A DNA stretch of 64,000 nucleotides from Pararobbsia silviterrae (GCF_003628125.1 NZ_RBZU01000001.1:620001-684000); one strand, 5' to 3'; counted from the first letter of the stretch, positions 8,106 through 16,813 are shown. Translations and numbers: made by a program. Notes: generated by a model not told the origin, from the letters alone.

Positions 8106-9494
8106 TCAGCTCCGGGCCTTGCGATCAGCCAGGAACTGGGCAATTTGCAGCGCGCTGCGCTTGGGCGTGCGCTTCTGCGTCGTGTAGTCGACGTGGACGA
8201 TGCCGAAGCGGCGCTCATAGCCGAACGCCCATTCGAAGTTGTCCATCAGCGACCAGATGAAATAGCCGCGGATGTCCACGCCGGCCTTCGCGGCGTTGTC
8301 GAGCGCGGCGAGGTGGCGGTTCAGGAACGAGATGCGCTGGTTGTCGACGACTTCGCCGTTGACGACTTCGTCATCCGACGCCATGCCGTTTTCGGTGATG
8401 TAGATCGGGGGCAGGTTCGGATACGTCTTGTGGAAGCCGATCAGCAGATCCTGCAGCCCTTGCGGGTAGACTTCCCAGCCCATCTGCGTGCGCTCGACGT
8501 TGGCCGGCGGCGCTTCGACGAAGCCGTGCGCGCCGTCGCTCTTCACGTTCGTGCGGAAGTAGTAGTTGATGCCGAGGAAATCGAGCTTCGCGCCGATGAT
8601 CTCCAGGTCGCCTTCGAGCACGAGCGGCTCGCATCCGGGCCACAGTTCCCAGAGATCCTTCGGGTAGGCCTTGTTGAGCAGCGGGCCGAGCACCCATGCG
8701 TTGTGCTGGACTTCGAACAGGTGCGCCGCGCGCTGGTCGGCCGCGCTGTCCGAATCGGCCGTGCCGCGGCCGACGTTCGCGACGATGCCGACGCCCGCGT
8801 CCGGATCGTTCGTGCGCAGGACTGCGACAGCCAGGCCGTGGCCGAGCAGCAGATGGTGCATCGCGGTCGGCGCGTAGCGCAGCGTCGCGAGGCCCGGGGC
8901 GTGGTGACCGTTCGCGTAGCCGAGGAAGGCCGAGCACCACGGTTCGTTGAGCGTCATCCACGCGTCGACCTTGCCCTTGAGCGCGCGGCTGATCACGTCG
9001 GCGTACTCGGCGAAGCGATACGCGGTGTCGCGGTTGAGCCAGCCGCCGCGGTCTTCGAGGTACTGCGGCAGGTCCCAGTGATAAAGCGTCGCGTAGACCT
9101 TGATGCCCTTCGCGCGCAGCGCGTCGGCCAGGTTCACGTAGAAGTCGATGCCCTTCTGGTTCGGCGTGCCGTCGGCGTGCATCACGCGCGGCCACGCGAT
9201 CGACAGGCGATAGCCGTCGACGTTCAGCGACTTGAGGAGTTCGACGTCTTCTTGCCAGCGGTTGTAGTGATCACACGCGAATTCGCCCGTGTCGCCCGCG
9301 AGCACCTTGCCCGGCGTGGCCGAGAACGTGTCCCAGATCGACGGGATGCGGCCGTCGGCGTGAATCGCGCCTTCGATCTGATACGAGGCCGTTGCGGTGC
9401 CGAGCAAGAAGTCCTTGCGCCACAAGATCGAATCGGAAGGCGGAGAGAACGTCTGATCACCAGCGTTCGAGGCATACGGCGCGTCGTTGAACAC
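8106..9494 (-). CDS. GH1 beta-glucosidase
   Basis: A family 1 glycoside hydrolase of about 462 residues with no signal peptide, so it acts in the cytoplasm on imported beta-glucosides. The acid/base glutamate is in TLNEPW (near residue 180) and the nucleophile in YITENGM (near residue 365). The N-terminal FLLGTATASYQIEG and C-terminal SLMDNFEWAFGY are also family hallmarks. AGGAG overlaps the first possible GTG (9500) but lies 5 bases before the next GTG at 9494, which I take as the start. It is the first gene of the operon and sits behind a LacI-type operator. Confidence 0.95.
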   Translation of the reverse strand: MFNDAPYASNAGDQTFSPPSDSILWRKDFLLGTATASYQIEGAIHADGRIPSIWDTFSATPGKVLAGDTGEFACDHYNRWQEDVELLKSLNVDGYRLSIAWPRVMHADGTPNQKGIDFYVNLADALRAKGIKVYATLYHWDLPQYLEDRGGWLNRDTAYRFAEYADVISRALKGKVDAWMTLNEPWCSAFLGYANGHHAPGLATLRYAPTAMHHLLLGHGLAVAVLRTNDPDAGVGIVANVGRGTADSDSAADQRAAHLFEVQHNAWVLGPLLNKAYPKDLWELWPGCEPLVLEGDLEIIGAKLDFLGINYYFRTNVKSDGAHGFVEAPPANVERTQMGWEVYPQGLQDLLIGFHKTYPNLPPIYITENGMASDDEVVNGEVVDNQRISFLNRHLAALDNAAKAGVDIRGYFIWSLMDNFEWAFGYERRFGIVHVDYTTQKRTPKRSALQIAQFLADRKARS

Positions 9495-9531
9495 AAACAC
9501 TCCTACGGTGTGAATATTTCAGAAATAAAGA

Positions 9532-9549
9532 ATTGGAAACGGTTCCAAT
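9532..9549. promoter_or_regulatory. LacI-type operator
   Basis: An 18-bp near-perfect palindrome, ATTGGAAACGGTTCCAAT, with a single mismatched symmetric pair and a central CG. This fits the general form of LacI/GalR-family operators (about TGGAANCGNTTCCA). It lies 37 bp before the start of the beta-glucosidase gene, where a bound repressor would block the promoter. The likely ligand is the LacI-type protein encoded at the far end of the operon. Confidence 0.8.
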
Positions 9550-9851
9550 CAAGTTCGCGAAATGTAGCAGTCGTCCGTTCGTCGCGGGAATAGGGGTTTC
9601 TACAGGGGGAGGTCAGGGCTACGCCCGTCAGCCGGCCATCGGCGGGGCGCGGGCGCGGCGCAAGCGGGAAAATGCCTAGATCGGCCGATTGTAGTTTCAG
9701 TACAGCGGCGGGCGTCGACGGTGCCGCGGGACGGATTCGCGCAGGCACGGCGATGCTTCACCGTTGGGCGGGCGGCCGAGGCGCGTGGGTGGGCCGACGT
9801 CGTGTCGAGGTGCCGAAGCGGCCGCGTGCGCCGCCTCGGTATCGATAGCTC
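9550..9851. other. intergenic stretch, no gene seen
   Basis: About 300 bp between the operator and the 3' end of the MFS gene. It should contain the operon promoter near the operator, but I could not identify convincing hexamers. No gene or repeat was recognised. Confidence 0.5.
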
Positions 9852-11117
9852 TCAGCGTGTTTGCGGTGCGCAGGCGGGATCGGAGTCAGCGCCGGCGGGG
9901 GTGTCGTCGCGCGTGAGCGGCGGCGTTTGGCCGACGACGCGCGCGCCGACGGCCGCGATCGCGCACGCCGCGGCGAGCAGCAGCACGAAGGCGACGCGGA
10001 TGCCGAGCATGTCGGCACAGAATCCGATGATCGGCGGGCCGATCAGAAAGCCTGCATAGCCTGCGGTGGCCGTCATCGAGACGCCGATGGCCGGCGTTGC
10101 GCCCGCGCGTCCGGCCGCGCTGAAGATGATCGGCACGAGGTTCGAGAGGCCCACGCCGATCAGCACGTAGCCCGCGCAGGCGACCGGCACGACGGGCACA
10201 CCGATGACGACCAGAAAGCCCAGCGCGGCGAGGCCGCCGCCGACCCACATCGTGCGTTGCTGGCCGAGCCGGCGCACGATGAGGTCGCCGACGAGCCGGC
10301 ACGCGGTCATCGCGAACGCGAACGAGGCATAGCCCATCGCGGCTTGCGCCGCGGTGCCATGCGTGATCGTGCGCAGATAGACGCCGCTCCAGTCGGTGAC
10401 CGAGCCTTCGGTCACCATCGACAGGAACGCGACCGCGCCGAGCAGCAGCAACAGGCGGTTGCGGAACGTGAACGGCACTTTTTCATGATGCACGCGCGGG
10501 GCTTCGAAGCCCGGCCGCAGGCCGATCGCCGCGCTCGCGACGACGATCGCGGCCGACACGAGGGCCGGCAGCGCGAGCCCCGCGCCGACCGAGTATCCCG
10601 ATTTGGCGATAAAGCCGCCGAATGCCGCGCCGAGCAGGCCGCCAAAGCTCCATGCCGCGTGGAATGACGACATGATCGGCTGGCCCCAGCGCGTTTCGAT
10701 ATAGCTCGCATGACCGTTCATCAGCACGTCCATCGAACCGTTGGACATGCCGAGGAAGAACAGGCCGAGCATCGTGATCGGCAGCGAAGGCGCGTAGCCG
10801 GGCAGGCCGAGCAGCACGACGAACGCGCACGACGCGATCAAGGTGGAGCGCGGCGTGCCGAGCCGCAACGCGACGCGCCCGGCCATCGGCATCGCGAGAA
10901 TCGCACCGGCGGCGAACGAGAGCAGGGCGATGCCGAGCAGTGTGTCGGAGAGTCCGAGATGTTCCTTGATGCGCGGAATTTCGGCGGCCCATGCGCCGAT
11001 GCCGAGTCCGTTCGCGAAGAATGCGCCGATCGTCGCGATGCGCTCGCGCAGCGGCGTGGTGGGCGTTGCGAAGGGGGAGGTCGTGGCGGCGCCGCGAGCG
11101 GACTGGGGCTCGGTCAT
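9852..11117 (-). CDS. MFS transporter (YbjJ/fucose-permease-like)
   Basis: An inner-membrane major facilitator of 421 residues with about 12 helices. The first is IATIGAFFANGLGIGAWAAEIPRIKEHLGLSD, a pattern typical of YbjJ-like MFS proteins, and GRVALRLGTPR fills the loop between helices 2 and 3. The chosen ATG (11117) has GGAG 6 bases upstream; the longer frame lacks a site and has a non-membrane N-terminus. The substrate is unknown. The gene is divergent from the adhesin-E-like gene. Confidence 0.85.
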   Translation of the reverse strand: MTEPQSARGAATTSPFATPTTPLRERIATIGAFFANGLGIGAWAAEIPRIKEHLGLSDTLLGIALLSFAAGAILAMPMAGRVALRLGTPRSTLIASCAFVVLLGLPGYAPSLPITMLGLFFLGMSNGSMDVLMNGHASYIETRWGQPIMSSFHAAWSFGGLLGAAFGGFIAKSGYSVGAGLALPALVSAAIVVASAAIGLRPGFEAPRVHHEKVPFTFRNRLLLLLGAVAFLSMVTEGSVTDWSGVYLRTITHGTAAQAAMGYASFAFAMTACRLVGDLIVRRLGQQRTMWVGGGLAALGFLVVIGVPVVPVACAGYVLIGVGLSNLVPIIFSAAGRAGATPAIGVSMTATAGYAGFLIGPPIIGFCADMLGIRVAFVLLLAAACAIAAVGARVVGQTPPLTRDDTPAGADSDPACAPQTR

Positions 11118-11347
11118 GCTGTCTCCGTCAGGCGAATCGTGGGAATGGACGTCGGCGCATGTTATCGCATCGAAAGCTCGCATCGGCGGCGCGGCGAGCG
11201 CGCGCTCGCGTCGTTCGGATCGCGCGGCGGCCTGCGCGATGACCACATTCGCCCGACTACTTGGCATGCGGCGCGGCACGGGGTCGAGCGTGCGCAAACG
11301 GTTTCGCTCGGGGCGCGCGCGTTGGACGGTGTCGCGCGCGGGATGAC

Positions 11348-11374
11348 GTTTTTTCGCGGATGTCGCGAAAAAAC
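11348..11374. promoter_or_regulatory. perfect 11-bp inverted repeat
   Basis: GTTTTTTCGCG and CGCGAAAAAAC flank a 5-base spacer. The A and T tracts are inside the stem, so it does not look like a normal intrinsic terminator. Its place between divergent promoters makes an operator or a cruciform-forming site plausible. Confidence 0.5.
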
Positions 11375-11434
11375 CGCAGGGGCGGGGCGTTCGGAACGCG
11401 GCGCGCGGCCTGTACCGCGCGACAAGGCGCCTGA

Positions 11435-11440
11435 TAGAAT
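11435..11440 (+). promoter_or_regulatory. extended -10 element for the adhesin-E-like gene
   Basis: TGATAGAAT places a TG one base before the hexamer TAGAAT, about 60 bases upstream of the ATG at 11503. There is no strong -35 box, as expected for an extended -10 promoter. Confidence 0.45.
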
Positions 11441-11502
11441 GGCCCGCAGCGGTTCATCGTCCTATTCAAGAACAACTCACGCAAAGCCACCGGATCCATA
11501 GC

Positions 11503-11895
11503 ATGCGCGTTTTCTGGAAGTGCGTGATTCCAATGGTGTTGGTCGGCGTGGCCGGTGTCGCGCACGCGACCAAGTGGGTTCGTCTGTCGGCGGCGCCCGA
11601 TTTGTCGTTTTCGGTCGATACGGACAGTGTGATGAAGGACGAGGACGGGTATATCAACTACCTGACGCTCACGACGTGGAAGGACCCGGCCAATCCGCCG
11701 GGCGCGACGGCGCCGGTTGCGTCGGCGGTCACGCGCTACAAGATGGATTGCTCACGCCGCCAATCGATGGCGATCGACGCGCATTACGTCGGCGCTGACG
11801 GTTCGCCGGCCGGCGTGCACAGTTTTCCGCCGAATGCATGGACGCCGGTTGCGCCGGGGACCGTCGTCGACGCGATCTATTCGAAGATTTGTTGA
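11503..11895 (+). CDS. exported surface-adhesin-E-like protein
   Basis: A protein of 130 residues with a signal peptide (VIPMVLVGVAGVAHA, cleavage near residue 22). The mature part begins KWVRLSAAPDLSFSVDTDSVMKDEDGYINY, a layout typical of the small adhesin-E family (Haemophilus protein E relatives), where substrates with W-x-x-L and D-x-x-S motifs are exported to the periplasm or cell surface. Two cysteines (in KMDCSRR and at the C-terminus) may pair. Adhesion is only a family association; the function here is not established. Confidence 0.7.
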   Translation: MRVFWKCVIPMVLVGVAGVAHATKWVRLSAAPDLSFSVDTDSVMKDEDGYINYLTLTTWKDPANPPGATAPVASAVTRYKMDCSRRQSMAIDAHYVGADGSPAGVHSFPPNAWTPVAPGTVVDAIYSKIC

Positions 11896-12003
11896 CGCAG
11901 ATGGGGACGTACGTCTCGGCGGCCGCCGCTCGGCGCGGACCGCACGCTTGCGGCACGGGACGCCGCGTGACCGTCATCCGAATTCGCTTGATGTGCGTGC
12001 GCC

Positions 12004-12258
12004 ATGGCAGTCAGGATTTCCGGACCCTATAAGGGCTTCTACATCACGGTCGAGGCGACGCCGTCGCCCGACCTGCGCCCGCGCGACGCGCGTCCGGCGT
12101 TTGCCGCGACGACCTATATCTATCGGCATGCGCCGAGCGGCGACGGGCGCGGCATCAAGGTCGAGGTGAGTCCGGGGCGGCGTTTCGCGAGCGTCGCGGA
12201 CGCGTTCGTCGTCGGCGAGACGTTTGCCCACGCGCAAATCGACGAGATCGAGGTCTGA
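12004..12258 (+). CDS. small conserved protein of unknown function
   Basis: An 84-residue protein without signal peptide or membrane helix. It is rich in charged and aromatic residues (GPYKGFYITVEATPSPD near the start, SVADAFVVGETFAHAQIDEIEV at the end). I do not recognise a family. The frame has typical codon use, with strong GC bias at third positions, which supports that it is real. The gene stands alone between the adhesin-E-like gene and a tandem-repeat array. Confidence 0.6.
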   Translation: MAVRISGPYKGFYITVEATPSPDLRPRDARPAFAATTYIYRHAPSGDGRGIKVEVSPGRRFASVADAFVVGETFAHAQIDEIEV

Positions 12259-12559
12259 ACGGACCGCTTCACGGCGGGATGCTCGGCGTCTTCATGTGAG
12301 GCGAGGGCGCGACCGCAGGCGCGTCAAGCCGATGGGAGGCGATGCCCGTTGCTCTCCGTTTCCGTCCGGCCCTAAGCCGGTGTCCAACGCCGAAAGCCCG
12401 AGGCCGACACTGACAACCAAAGCCCAAAGCCCAAAGCCCAAAGCCCAAAGCCCAAAGCCCAAAGCCCAAAGCCCAAAGCCCAAAGCCCGAAAGCCCGAAA
12501 GCCCGAAAGCCCGACGGCTCGAACGTTCCAAGCTCGAAGCCGGAGAGCGGACCCTGGGT
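12259..12559. other. convergent intergenic region with repeat array
   Basis: About 300 bp between two convergent genes. Most of its right half is the tandem array listed separately. The left half (12259-12417) shows no gene, terminator or RNA that I can support. Confidence 0.5.
12418..12511. repeat. heptamer and octamer tandem repeat array
   Basis: Ten exact copies of CAAAGCC (12418-12487) are followed directly by three exact copies of the related octamer CGAAAGCC (12488-12511). The unit lengths are not multiples of three, and the array lies between the 3' ends of two convergent genes. Perfect copies suggest recent slippage and a likely length-variable locus. Confidence 0.95.
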
Positions 12560-13486
12560 CTAAGCGGCGTAGGCCATCCCGCGGTCGTCGCGTTGCTGGA
12601 AGTGCTCGATCGCGAACTCGACGAACGACCGCGTCTTAGCCGACAAGTGGCGGCGTCCCGGATAGACGATCGAGACCTCGCTGCATGCGTCGGTCGGCCG
12701 GAACGCGGGGAGCACGCGCGTCAACGCGCCGCTCTCGATATCGGCGCTCACGAGCGACTCGGGCACGAGGGCGATGCCCATGCCCGCGAGCGCGGCATGC
12801 CGGATCATCGTCGCATCGTTCGACGCGTAGTCCAGTTCGAGCGTGACCTGCTTTGCCGTGCCGTGCGGCCCCTCGAACGACCAGACGTTGTCGCGCAGCG
12901 TGCTCGTGGGCCCGAGGATCGCGTGTTCGAGCAGCGCCTCGGGCATATCGGGCCGTTCGCGCATGGCGAGATAGTGCGGGGCCGCGACGATCGTGCCGTG
13001 GATCGTGAGCAGCGGCCGGTGCACGAGGCTGCCCGTGGTCACGAGTTCGGGCGAGACGATGCCCGCGTCATAGCCTTCCTCGACGAGATCCACGCGACGA
13101 TTGAGCAAGGTCACGTGCAGCCGCACGTCGGGATAGTGCGCGCGGTAGGCCGAGAACATCGGCGTCAGGCCGCCGAGCGAAAACGAGGTCGAGGCGACGA
13201 TGCGCAGCGTGCCCGACGGCGTCGTCGCGGCGTTGCCGATCGACGACTCGATCTCGTCGATGCGCGCGAGCACTTCGCGACAGCCTTGCGCGTATTCGCG
13301 GCCGGCCTCGGTCAAGGAAACGGAGCGTGTGGTCCGGTTGAGCAGCCGCGCCGTGAGATGCGTTTCAAGCAGCGCGACATAGCGCGTGACCGCCGCATTC
13401 GAGATATCGAGGCTCGCCGCGGCACGGCCAAAACTGCCTGTCTCGGAAACGCGCAGGAATACACGCATCGCTTGCAACACATTCAT
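12560..13486 (-). CDS. LysR-family transcriptional regulator
   Basis: A 308-residue regulator. The N-terminal winged helix-turn-helix (MRVFLRVSETGSFGRAAASLDISNAAVTRYVALLETHL) is followed by a type 2 periplasmic-binding-like effector domain from about residue 90. TAGGAG lies 8 bases before the ATG at 13486; upstream in-frame starts lack a site. It resembles the CrgA/AaeR group of regulators. No catabolic gene is adjacent, so its target is not clear. It may act on itself or on a distant promoter. Confidence 0.9.
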   Translation of the reverse strand: MNVLQAMRVFLRVSETGSFGRAAASLDISNAAVTRYVALLETHLTARLLNRTTRSVSLTEAGREYAQGCREVLARIDEIESSIGNAATTPSGTLRIVASTSFSLGGLTPMFSAYRAHYPDVRLHVTLLNRRVDLVEEGYDAGIVSPELVTTGSLVHRPLLTIHGTIVAAPHYLAMRERPDMPEALLEHAILGPTSTLRDNVWSFEGPHGTAKQVTLELDYASNDATMIRHAALAGMGIALVPESLVSADIESGALTRVLPAFRPTDACSEVSIVYPGRRHLSAKTRSFVEFAIEHFQQRDDRGMAYAA

Positions 13487-13727
13487 CGGTCGAACTCCTA
13501 CGCGGCACCGCTTCGAATACGGCGCGCAGATCGCCGAATGATGCCGGGTCGCGAAAATCGAGATGTTCAGGACATTCCGAAAGTTGCGTAGGATTCGCGC
13601 ACGCCAGACGATGTAGCGATCGTGGATGGCTTCGGATGAAGGTGATGCACGAGGTGGCGACTGCGGGGGCGCGTGCGGTGACGTATGAGCGACGCATGGG
13701 CAGCGCGCGATGCGTCGCCGACGTTCG

Positions 13728-13913
13728 TCACCCTGGCGACGCCTCCCGGCACGCGTGCTGATGCCTCGCCGTAGCGGCGTTCGCGCGTGCGCACCATGAC
13801 ATGGGCGTCGCCGACGTCCCTCACTCCGGCAACGCCTCCCAGCACGCACGTACGCATGCTTCGCCGTAGCGGCGTTCGAGCGCGCGCACGGTGAAGTGGG
13901 CGTCGGCGATCTT
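13728..13913. repeat. partial tandem duplication of a gene 3' end
   Basis: The last 93-95 bp of the EcsC-type gene (13821-13913) are present again, diverged, at 13728-13820 just beyond the stop codon. Both copies contain CGCCGTAGCGGCGTTCG (95 bp apart) and GCCTCCC; a 2-bp length difference lies between them. The second copy still reads ERRYGEA on the minus strand in another frame. A third, shorter fragment (ATGCGTCGCCGACG-like) follows. Confidence 0.75.
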
Positions 13914-14672
13914 CTGGAAATGATCGATGAACGCCGCGTTGACGCTTGCGCCGACGACGGCGCCGATCGCCGGCACCGATTTGGCCGCGATCTGCTCGCT
14001 GATCTGGACCGAAAGCCGCGAGGCGATCTGCCGGATCAATTGAAGCAGGACCGATGACGAGTGCGCGCCGAGCCCTTTCGACGCCAGCTCGCTCGATGCG
14101 CGCGACACCGCCTGCGCGAGCGTGCCGCGGACCATGAAATATCCCCATTGCGCCTCGTCGTCGTCGGGCGCGGGCCCGCCGAGCGCGAGCACGAGCAGAC
14201 ACTGGAGCTGGACCGCGGGATCGCCGAGCGACTCGCCTTTCGACTGCGCGATCGCGCAGATCGAGCGAAACATCAGCGTCGTCGTGACCGGCAATTCGGC
14301 CGGCAGCGCGAGCAGACCGAACGCGCCGCCCGCGGCCCCCGTGCCGATCACCGCGAGCTTGTGCAGGCCTCTCGACCGCGCGCGCGCCTGGGCGGCGATG
14401 CCGCTCGGCGCCGCCGTCGCGCCGTCCGAGAGCGTGCGCAGCGCGACGTCGAGGCATCGGCGCAGCGCGGCCTCGGCGAGGTCGGTGATCTTGTCGTGCA
14501 GGCCGCCCGGCACATGGCGCAGCAGGGTGTCAATGCGCATGCCGACGCCCGACGCGATGCGGATCGCGAGCGACGGACGCAGCAAGTCGGCCTTCGCCTG
14601 CGCGAGCGCGCGCCGATCCTCGTCGCGCATCGGCGCGAGCACTGCCTGGACTCCATCCGGGTTCGACGGCAT
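13821..14672 (-). CDS. EcsC family protein
   Basis: A 283-residue protein. The central hydrophobic segment HKLAVIGTGAAGGAFGLLALPAELPVTTTLMFRSICAIA matches EcsC proteins, named after the third gene of the Bacillus ecs locus; their biochemical role is unknown. No signal peptide is present and the hydrophobic segments suggest membrane association. The start at 14672 has only a weak GGAT upstream. The gene is divergent from the MFS/marR pair, and its last 31 codons are duplicated beyond the stop. Confidence 0.85.
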   Translation of the reverse strand: MPSNPDGVQAVLAPMRDEDRRALAQAKADLLRPSLAIRIASGVGMRIDTLLRHVPGGLHDKITDLAEAALRRCLDVALRTLSDGATAAPSGIAAQARARSRGLHKLAVIGTGAAGGAFGLLALPAELPVTTTLMFRSICAIAQSKGESLGDPAVQLQCLLVLALGGPAPDDDEAQWGYFMVRGTLAQAVSRASSELASKGLGAHSSSVLLQLIRQIASRLSVQISEQIAAKSVPAIGAVVGASVNAAFIDHFQKIADAHFTVRALERRYGEACVRACWEALPE

Positions 14673-14687
14673 GCTATGATCCTAAAA

Positions 14688-14704
14688 ATTGTCGAGTCAA
14701 CAAT
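14688..14704. promoter_or_regulatory. likely MarR-type operator
   Basis: An interrupted palindrome ATTGT-N7-ACAAT lies 17 bp before the start of the DHA2-type transporter gene and 16 bp before the divergent ecsC-like gene. The arms and spacing are of the size bound by MarR dimers, and a marR gene follows the transporter. The flanking DNA is unusually AT-rich. Confidence 0.5.
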
Positions 14705-14720
14705 TGCATTGTCAAAAAAT

Positions 14721-16316
14721 ATGGCGGTTCATACAGCGACGCCCCACTCGCACGGGCAAGTTCTTCCGTTTCGCGAATCTCTCCTCGCCATCCTCGGCAT
14801 CGCATTCGTCACGATGCTCGTCGCCCTCGACCAGACGGTCGTCGGCACGGCGCTGCCGACGATCGTGGCCGAATTGCACGGCTTCGAGCTCTATGCGTGG
14901 GTCGCGACCTCTTATCTGCTTGCTTCGGTCATCACGGTGCCGATTTTCGGCCGCCTCGGCGATTATTTCGGCCGCAAGCCGTTCGTCATCGCATCGATCA
15001 TCGTCTTCACGGGCGCCTCGCTGCTCTGCGGCGCGGCGAACTCGATGCTGTTCCTCGTCATCGCGCGCGGGCTCCAGGGCATCGGGGGCGGCATGCTCGT
15101 CGGCACCGCCTTCGCGTCGATTCCCGACCTCTTCCCCGACGCGCATACGCGCCTGCGCTGGCAGGTCGTCATGAGTTCCGCGTTCGGCATCGCGAATGCA
15201 GTCGGTCCCTCGCTGGGCGGTTTTTTGACCCAGTACTATGGGTGGCGTTCGGTCTTTTACGTCAATTTGCCGATCGGTCTGCTCTCGGTTGTCTTCGTCT
15301 GGCGTTTTCTCCCGCATTTGCGCAACAGCAAGCATGAGGGCCCGATCCGGATCGACTGGCTCGGCGCGGCGTTGATCGCCCTGTCGCTGGGCGCGCTCCA
15401 GATGCTCGTCGAAGAGCTGCCCAAGCATGGCGTGACGACCTACACGAGCGTGCTCGGCGTGCTGGCGATCGTCGCGTTCGGCGCGCTGTGGCGCTGGGAA
15501 CGCCGCGCGGCGCAGCCGATGCTGCCGCTCGACATGTTCGCGAACCGCGCGCTGTCGACGCTGTTTCTGCTCGCGGTGCTCGGCGGATTTTCGTTGTTCG
15601 CGCTGCTGTTCTACGCGCCGCTGTTGCTGCAGGGCGGCTTCGGCATGTCGCCGCAAGAGGCGGGCCTGGTGATTACGCCGCTCGTGGTCTGCATCACGAT
15701 CGGCAGCATTACGAACGGGCGCATCGTGACGCGCCTGCGCAATCCGAACCTCATGCTGTACGTGGGGTTCGTGATGATCGCCGTCGCGTGTCTCGGCGTC
15801 GGCGTCGCGACGCGGTCGACGTCGCATGCCGTGCTGTTTGTGATCATGTTGGCTGGTGGCCTGGGACTCGGTTTTGTCTTACCGAATCTGACCGTTTTCG
15901 GGCAGCAAGCAGCCGGACGCGAGCATTTCGGGATCGCCACGGCGCTGTTGCAGTCGTTGCGCATGGTGGGCGGGATGTTCGGCACGGCGCTGACGGGCAC
16001 GGTCGTCACGCATTTTTATCGGCATGGCGTGCACGTCGCGCTTGAGGACGCGAACGCGATGCAATGGCTTGCGCATTTCGGCGATCCGCAGATTCTGATC
16101 GACCGCAACGCGCAGGCCGCCTTGGTAGCGGAGCTCGCGAAGGCCGGGCACAATGGCGCGCTGCTGATCGAGCAGGCGCGCGAGGCGCTGGTCGGCGGCA
16201 TTCATTTGGGCGAGGTCATCGCGGCGGTCGTCGCATTCGTCGCGGTCGTGTGCTCGCGGCGTGTGCCGCCCGTCAAGCTCACGCGTACGGTTGAGCCGCC
16301 CGTCGTAGCGGAGTAA
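14721..16316 (+). CDS. DHA2-type MFS drug exporter (EmrB/QacA family)
   Basis: A 531-residue inner-membrane exporter with about 14 helices. The first is LLAILGIAFVTMLVALDQTVVGTALPTIVAEL, whose LDxTVVGTALPTI is motif D1 of the family; GRLGDYFGRKP is the loop 2-3 motif. It probably exports drugs or hydrophobic compounds by proton antiport. The start at 14721 is taken because the first helix begins soon after it. A marR gene follows after 10 bases, a frequent repressor-pump pair. Confidence 0.93.
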   Translation: MAVHTATPHSHGQVLPFRESLLAILGIAFVTMLVALDQTVVGTALPTIVAELHGFELYAWVATSYLLASVITVPIFGRLGDYFGRKPFVIASIIVFTGASLLCGAANSMLFLVIARGLQGIGGGMLVGTAFASIPDLFPDAHTRLRWQVVMSSAFGIANAVGPSLGGFLTQYYGWRSVFYVNLPIGLLSVVFVWRFLPHLRNSKHEGPIRIDWLGAALIALSLGALQMLVEELPKHGVTTYTSVLGVLAIVAFGALWRWERRAAQPMLPLDMFANRALSTLFLLAVLGGFSLFALLFYAPLLLQGGFGMSPQEAGLVITPLVVCITIGSITNGRIVTRLRNPNLMLYVGFVMIAVACLGVGVATRSTSHAVLFVIMLAGGLGLGFVLPNLTVFGQQAAGREHFGIATALLQSLRMVGGMFGTALTGTVVTHFYRHGVHVALEDANAMQWLAHFGDPQILIDRNAQAALVAELAKAGHNGALLIEQAREALVGGIHLGEVIAAVVAFVAVVCSRRVPPVKLTRTVEPPVVAE

Positions 16317-16326
16317 GAGGTGAGTC

Positions 16327-16794
16327 ATGAACGAACGTGAACGTATCGCGCTGATTCAGCAGTTTGGACGGACCTATCGCGCGTTCATGGCTGCGTTCGA
16401 AGGCCGCGTCGGACAACCGCTGCCGCGCTGGCGCGTGCTGATCGCGCTCTACGACAACGGCGGCGCGCGCTCGCAGCGGCAGCTCGTCGAGCAATGCCGG
16501 ATCGATCCCGGCGCGCTGACGCGTCAGGTCAAGGCGCTCGAGGCGCTCGAATGGGTCGACCGTCGCACGGATGAGCGCGACAACCGCGTGACGAACGTGT
16601 CGCTGACCGATGCGGGCCGCGCGATCGTCGAAACGTGCCTGCCGCAGCGCGATGCGTTTCTCGCCGAAGCGATGAGCCGGATCGACGATACGACGCTCTC
16701 GGCGCTGTCGAGCGGGCTCGCCCTGCTCGAGGCCGGCGTGGCCGACAGCATCGCATCGCACGCCGTGGCGGCCGTCGCGGATCCGGTCGAGTGA
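16327..16794 (+). CDS. MarR-family transcriptional regulator
   Basis: A 155-residue regulator with the MarR winged helix: RSQRQLVEQCRIDPGALTRQVKALEALEWVDRRTDERDNRVTNVSLTDAGR, including the DxRxxR-like wing. GAGGTGAG lies 4 bases before the ATG. It is co-transcribed with the MFS exporter (10-bp gap) and probably represses it through the inverted repeat at 14688-14704 until a phenolic or drug ligand binds. Confidence 0.93.
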   Translation: MNERERIALIQQFGRTYRAFMAAFEGRVGQPLPRWRVLIALYDNGGARSQRQLVEQCRIDPGALTRQVKALEALEWVDRRTDERDNRVTNVSLTDAGRAIVETCLPQRDAFLAEAMSRIDDTTLSALSSGLALLEAGVADSIASHAVAAVADPVE

Positions 16795-16813
16795 TCCGGC
16801 GCGCGCGCCGCGC

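Larger units (their letters stand above)
11118..11502. other. divergent intergenic region
   Basis: About 385 bp between two divergent genes. It carries the perfect inverted repeat at 11348-11374 and a likely -10 element for the plus-strand gene at 11435-11440. No further gene or RNA was recognised. Confidence 0.5.
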
